The notes beneath the pieces were generated by a model. That model was not told where the DNA came from. It searched no databases and worked only from the letters and a program-made list of their open reading frames with translations. A stretch of DNA of 64,000 nt. Source: JBFHRE01 sp041746105. GTDB taxonomy: Bacteria > Actinomycetota > Acidimicrobiia > Spongiisociales > ZC4RG35. Position numbers and translations under genes: made by a program. Positions 61,076 to 64,000 of this stretch are shown here, piece after piece. Where the stretch lies: NCBI GenBank assembly GCA_041746105.1, contig JBGTHP010000003.1, positions 124,001 to 188,000 on the forward strand, written 5' to 3'. Within the stretch, counting starts at the first letter, position 1. Every line of letters begins with the position of its first letter.

Positions 61076-62758
61076 ATGACCAAGCTTCACAACTACCCCG
61101 GTCGCATCGAACTCGGTGACGACGAACCGCTCGACGTTGACCTGACCGTCACGTCCGACGAGCTGCGTATTGCCTCCACGCTCGTCGATATTGGTGCGTG
61201 GCCGCTGCACCATTGTCTGATTGTTCCACTTGGCGAAGGCCGTTATTCGATTGAAGTCGACGGGGATGTCATCGAGTATTCGCCGACCGACGACGACGTG
61301 TTCTCCGCGTTCCTCGACGCAGTAGTGGCGGGTGAGGATCTCGACAGCTTGACGCCGGTCTCGACGGCAACGATGCCGGTCGACGACCTGCTCGAGCCGG
61401 ACGTTGACGATGGTGACGACGACGATGGCGGAATATATGAGATCGACCCTGGCATCGGTGACGTCGGGCTCGACGAGTCCGAGCAGTCGGTCTGGGTCGC
61501 GCCAGGCGATCCAGACGATCCTGAAGTTTCCGACGTTTCGGCCGATCGCGCTGACGAGCTCGAGGTGGAGGACGAACTGACTACTCCCTTCGCACCATCA
61601 ACGGGCGAGGGCGACGGAGTCGATGAGGTCGGTGGCTCGGGGTCCTTCGACGAATTCGACGAGTCCGAAGCCGACCCGGAGGACGAGCATGGATTTGCCG
61701 ACTCCACATCAGACGCAGAGGGATTCGCCTTCGCCGATGAAGGCGCGGGATGGCTGGCGAGCGGGGCAGGCGTTGCCGGAACCGGATCGTTGATTTCCCG
61801 TATCAACGAAATGAAAGCTCGCAACCGGGTAGACGGCGACCTCGACGACTACGCAGGCGCGGAGCCGGAACCGCAGCCCACATCTGGCGGATTCCTTTCA
61901 AGGCTCAGATCGGAGTCTGAACCCGACCTCGAGTCGATCTCCAATGACGTCTCGGAAGAGCAGCCGAATGGAGACACAGAGGCGCTGGCCGCCGCAGTTG
62001 AATCGCTGAAACTCCAGCCGTCGGATTACGAAGTGGATGAAGGCGGGACCGTCGCCGATGCGATCCTCGCCTCACAGAGAACCCTCCGATCCTCGTCGAG
62101 CAAGAGTTCGGATCTCCCCGATCGGCTAAAAAAAGTTGCGCTGGTCGCCGGTGTCGTCATCCTGCTGGCAGGTTTGGCACTTGGAGCGTTTGTTGTCATC
62201 AGGTTCCTCGTTTCGAGCGACCCCAATTCATCTGGCAACCCTGCAGTGTCAACCCTGGCAACAACGGCGGCGACGACTTCCCCGACGACCACGGCTCCTG
62301 CGCCGACAACAACCGCCACTCCGCTGATCCCCGTGGGGTTTGCGCTTCCTGCGCCGGAGTTTGTCCAGCGTTGGAACGAAACAGCAGAGCCGATCAACCC
62401 GCAGTTGCGCCTCTCCGCTCTGCTTCCAGGGGACTTCGATATACTGCTTACCCAATACATCTCGGTCGCCGGCACTGTGGCCGAGAACGGTGGCGTGTCG
62501 GCGATCGAACTCAGAATCGACCCGACTGGGCCTGTCGATCAGGACGTCGTCGGGATCCAGGCGCTCGGCCTGATGATCGCCGCAGTCGATCCGAATCTCA
62601 CCGGAGCCGAAAGGAAAGCCCTCCTTTCGTCGATGGGTCTGAACGTGGACAACCCAGTCCTGGTTGGAGTCGACGGTGTTGCCGCCAGCAATGGTGTCCA
62701 ATACTCGCTTATCTACGAGTCGGAGGCCGTATTGCTCCGTTTCAGGGCAACTGGCTGA
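61076..62758 (+). CDS. Unrecognised single-pass membrane protein, paralogue 2 (with acidic linker)
   Basis: This 560-residue protein shares its ends with the protein at 59307. The N-terminal domain (about 5-90) has VDLTVTSDELRI, IGAWPLHHCLIVP and YSIEVDGDVIEYSPTD. An acidic low-complexity segment rich in Asp, Glu and Ser (about 100-250) is followed by further disordered sequence, a transmembrane helix (about 354-378), a Thr/Pro linker (about 395-415) and a C-terminal domain (about 420-560) with LPAPEFVQRWNETAEPI and RIDPTGPVDQDVVG. ATG 61076 has a GGGAA-type site. No family is recognised. It follows the lysozyme-like gene by 84 bases, and its end overlaps the convergent GH65 gene by 17 bases. 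Confidence 0.75.
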   Translation: MTKLHNYPGRIELGDDEPLDVDLTVTSDELRIASTLVDIGAWPLHHCLIVPLGEGRYSIEVDGDVIEYSPTDDDVFSAFLDAVVAGEDLDSLTPVSTATMPVDDLLEPDVDDGDDDDGGIYEIDPGIGDVGLDESEQSVWVAPGDPDDPEVSDVSADRADELEVEDELTTPFAPSTGEGDGVDEVGGSGSFDEFDESEADPEDEHGFADSTSDAEGFAFADEGAGWLASGAGVAGTGSLISRINEMKARNRVDGDLDDYAGAEPEPQPTSGGFLSRLRSESEPDLESISNDVSEEQPNGDTEALAAAVESLKLQPSDYEVDEGGTVADAILASQRTLRSSSSKSSDLPDRLKKVALVAGVVILLAGLALGAFVVIRFLVSSDPNSSGNPAVSTLATTAATTSPTTTAPAPTTTATPLIPVGFALPAPEFVQRWNETAEPINPQLRLSALLPGDFDILLTQYISVAGTVAENGGVSAIELRIDPTGPVDQDVVGIQALGLMIAAVDPNLTGAERKALLSSMGLNVDNPVLVGVDGVAASNGVQYSLIYESEAVLLRFRATG

Positions 62759-64000
62759 TTGCCACCGTCTCGGGCCGTCCTGCAGCCAGACCGATCGAGT
62801 CTCCGCCGACCTCGATCGTCAAGTCTCCGTCCTCGGCTGTGAATGTGGCGTGACCTGCGGTGAGTTCGACCGTCAGGTGAACTCCCCGATGTTGGATTCT
62901 CAGCGTCAAACTCTTCCAGTCGTCGGGCAGCCATGGCTTGAATCGAAGCTTCGCACCGGGACCGATTCGCATTCCGCCGAAGCCAGAAACGAGGGCAAGC
63001 CAAACCCCTCCTGCGGAAGCCATGTGCACTCCGTCGGCGGCGTTGCCGGCGAGATCGGCCATGTCGATGAAAAGCGCATCCAGGAAATGTTTCAGGGCCT
63101 TGTCCGCTCGTCCTACCTCCATCCCCATGATGGCGTGCACGCACGGAGACAGTGAGGAGTCACCCGTCGTGATCGGGTCATAGAAGTCGAAGTTCCTACG
63201 TTTGGTTTCCGGATCGAATTCGTCCCAAAGCAGAAAGTTGGCGAGAAGGACATCAGCCTGTTTGAGCACCTGAAAGCGATAGATGACGAGGGGATGAAAA
63301 TGGAGCAAGAGTGGGTACTTCGACAGTGGGGTGCCTTCGAAGTCCCATCGCTCGCGTTCGAGGAACCGTCCGTCCTGTGGTGTCAGACCCGATGCTCGGT
63401 CATGGGGGATCCACATCGATCTGGCTGCTTCCGCCCAGGCGGTCGCCTCTGCAGGGTCGAGGAGGAGGCGGCCGGCCAACTCTTCAAAACCAACCGGATC
63501 GTCGTGGCGGGTCTGGTCTAGCAACTCTGCTGCATAACGCAGATTCATCCGCGCCATGGCGTTGGTGTAGGCGTTATCGTCGACGAGAGCTGTGTACTCG
63601 TCGGGTCCTGTAACTCCGTGGATGTGGAACGCGCCATCCCGATAGAACCCAAGGTCCTCCCACATTCGCGCCGTCTCAATCGCTATTTCCACACCGAGAT
63701 CTCGAACCAACTGCTCGTCGCCGGTCACTCTGGAGTAGTGGCGAATCGCATACACGATGTCGGCGTCGATGTGGTATTGGGCAGTCCCTGCCAAAAAATA
63801 CGCGGACGATTCGTCGCCTGAAATGGTGCGCCACGGGTACAAGGCGCCTTTCTGCGAAAGCTCTGCCGCCCTGCGTCTGGCCTGGGGGAGCGTTGCATGG
63901 CGATATCGAATGACCTCGGCCGCCGCCGCCGGATCGGCCGATGCCAGGAAAGGCATGACGTAGATCTCGGTGTCCCAGAAATAGTGACCGTCATAGGCTT
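62742..64000 (-). CDS. Glycoside hydrolase family 65 phosphorylase (C-terminal part, runs off window)
   Basis: The C-terminal 419 residues of a GH65 protein are visible; the N-terminus lies beyond base 64000. Family blocks: YDGHYFWDTEIYVMPFL at the window edge, ALYPWRTISGDESSAYF, IHGVTGPDEYTALVDDNAYT (the catalytic Glu is in GPDEY) and the phosphate-binding region KQADVLLANFLL. The visible part then shows the C-terminal beta-sandwich. GH65 enzymes phosphorolyse trehalose, maltose, kojibiose and related disaccharides; the present one cannot be named. The stop is within the convergent paralogue 2 gene by 17 bases. Confidence 0.87.
   Translation of the reverse strand, partial: AYDGHYFWDTEIYVMPFLASADPAAAAEVIRYRHATLPQARRRAAELSQKGALYPWRTISGDESSAYFLAGTAQYHIDADIVYAIRHYSRVTGDEQLVRDLGVEIAIETARMWEDLGFYRDGAFHIHGVTGPDEYTALVDDNAYTNAMARMNLRYAAELLDQTRHDDPVGFEELAGRLLLDPAEATAWAEAARSMWIPHDRASGLTPQDGRFLERERWDFEGTPLSKYPLLLHFHPLVIYRFQVLKQADVLLANFLLWDEFDPETKRRNFDFYDPITTGDSSLSPCVHAIMGMEVGRADKALKHFLDALFIDMADLAGNAADGVHMASAGGVWLALVSGFGGMRIGPGAKLRFKPWLPDDWKSLTLRIQHRGVHLTVELTAGHATFTAEDGDLTIEVGGDSIGLAAGRPETVAISQLP

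Overview
The window is 64 kb of dense, high-GC chromosome with about 55 protein genes. I found no tRNA, rRNA, CRISPR array, transposase or phage gene. Many genes start with GTG or TTG, and adjacent genes are often joined by 4-base stop/start overlaps (ATGA, GTGA, TTGA). Secreted proteins carry SLH-like repeats of the TRAEM-FLVRAL type with conserved Cys residues. These traits, together with a DmdA-like demethylase, a vanadium haloperoxidase homologue and secreted nuclease-like and sugar-dehydrogenase-like proteins, suggest an actinobacterium, probably an aquatic Acidimicrobiia-type lineage. That placement is inference.

Region 1 (1-14.6 kb) is mixed metabolism and envelope. It holds the N-terminus of a Tat/lipoprotein ABC substrate-binding protein, a DmdA-like DMSP demethylase, a membrane histidine kinase, an enoyl-CoA hydratase, a three-gene DUF4331 / TPR / NicO metal-transporter operon, a pirin, a DoxX-like protein, a CPBP protease, a secreted SLH-PQQ sugar dehydrogenase, a rhodanese and an FAD-linked lactone oxidase.

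Region 2 (14.6-40.6 kb) is a cell-surface polysaccharide locus in several units. (a) A five-gene minus-strand operon (SDR epimerase, C-methyltransferase, RfbF-type cytidylyltransferase, PIG-L deacetylase, second methyltransferase) probably makes a methylated, deacetylated CDP- or NDP-sugar. (b) Two plus-strand GT2 genes follow. (c) A ten-gene minus-strand operon (34352 down to 22747) runs DegT aminotransferase, WbaP-type initiating transferase, Gfo/Idh oxidoreductase, pseudo-receiver, Wzz-like protein, O-antigen ligase, polysaccharide deacetylase-like protein, GT4, short UDP-sugar-dehydrogenase-like protein, flippase. (d) A divergent plus-strand set contains an acetyltransferase, a GT2, rmlC and rmlA. 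(e) rmlD-rmlB run convergently and overlap the end of rmlA. Two paralogous secreted beta-helix proteins (19.5 and 39.2 kb) sit inside the locus and at its edge. The gene set describes a Wzx/Wzy-type surface glycan containing L-rhamnose, probably an N-acetylated amino sugar, and a branched or methylated sugar.

Region 3 (40.8-59.3 kb) contains a 1423-residue ExeM/NucH-type extracellular nuclease with a duplicated lamin-tail domain, a coiled-coil membrane protein, a SnoaL-like protein, a DUF1801 protein, a vanadium haloperoxidase homologue, a molybdopterin oxidoreductase coupled to a PLP decarboxylase, an HDOD protein with a degenerate receiver, mannose-6-phosphate isomerase, a class III aminotransferase, a SAM-methyltransferase-like protein and the helicase HrpB.

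Region 4 (59.3-64 kb) has two unrecognised, paralogous single-pass membrane proteins that bracket a secreted lysozyme-like protein, followed by a convergent GH65 phosphorylase cut by the window end. The paralogue pair and operon (a) are the best candidates for undescribed biology.
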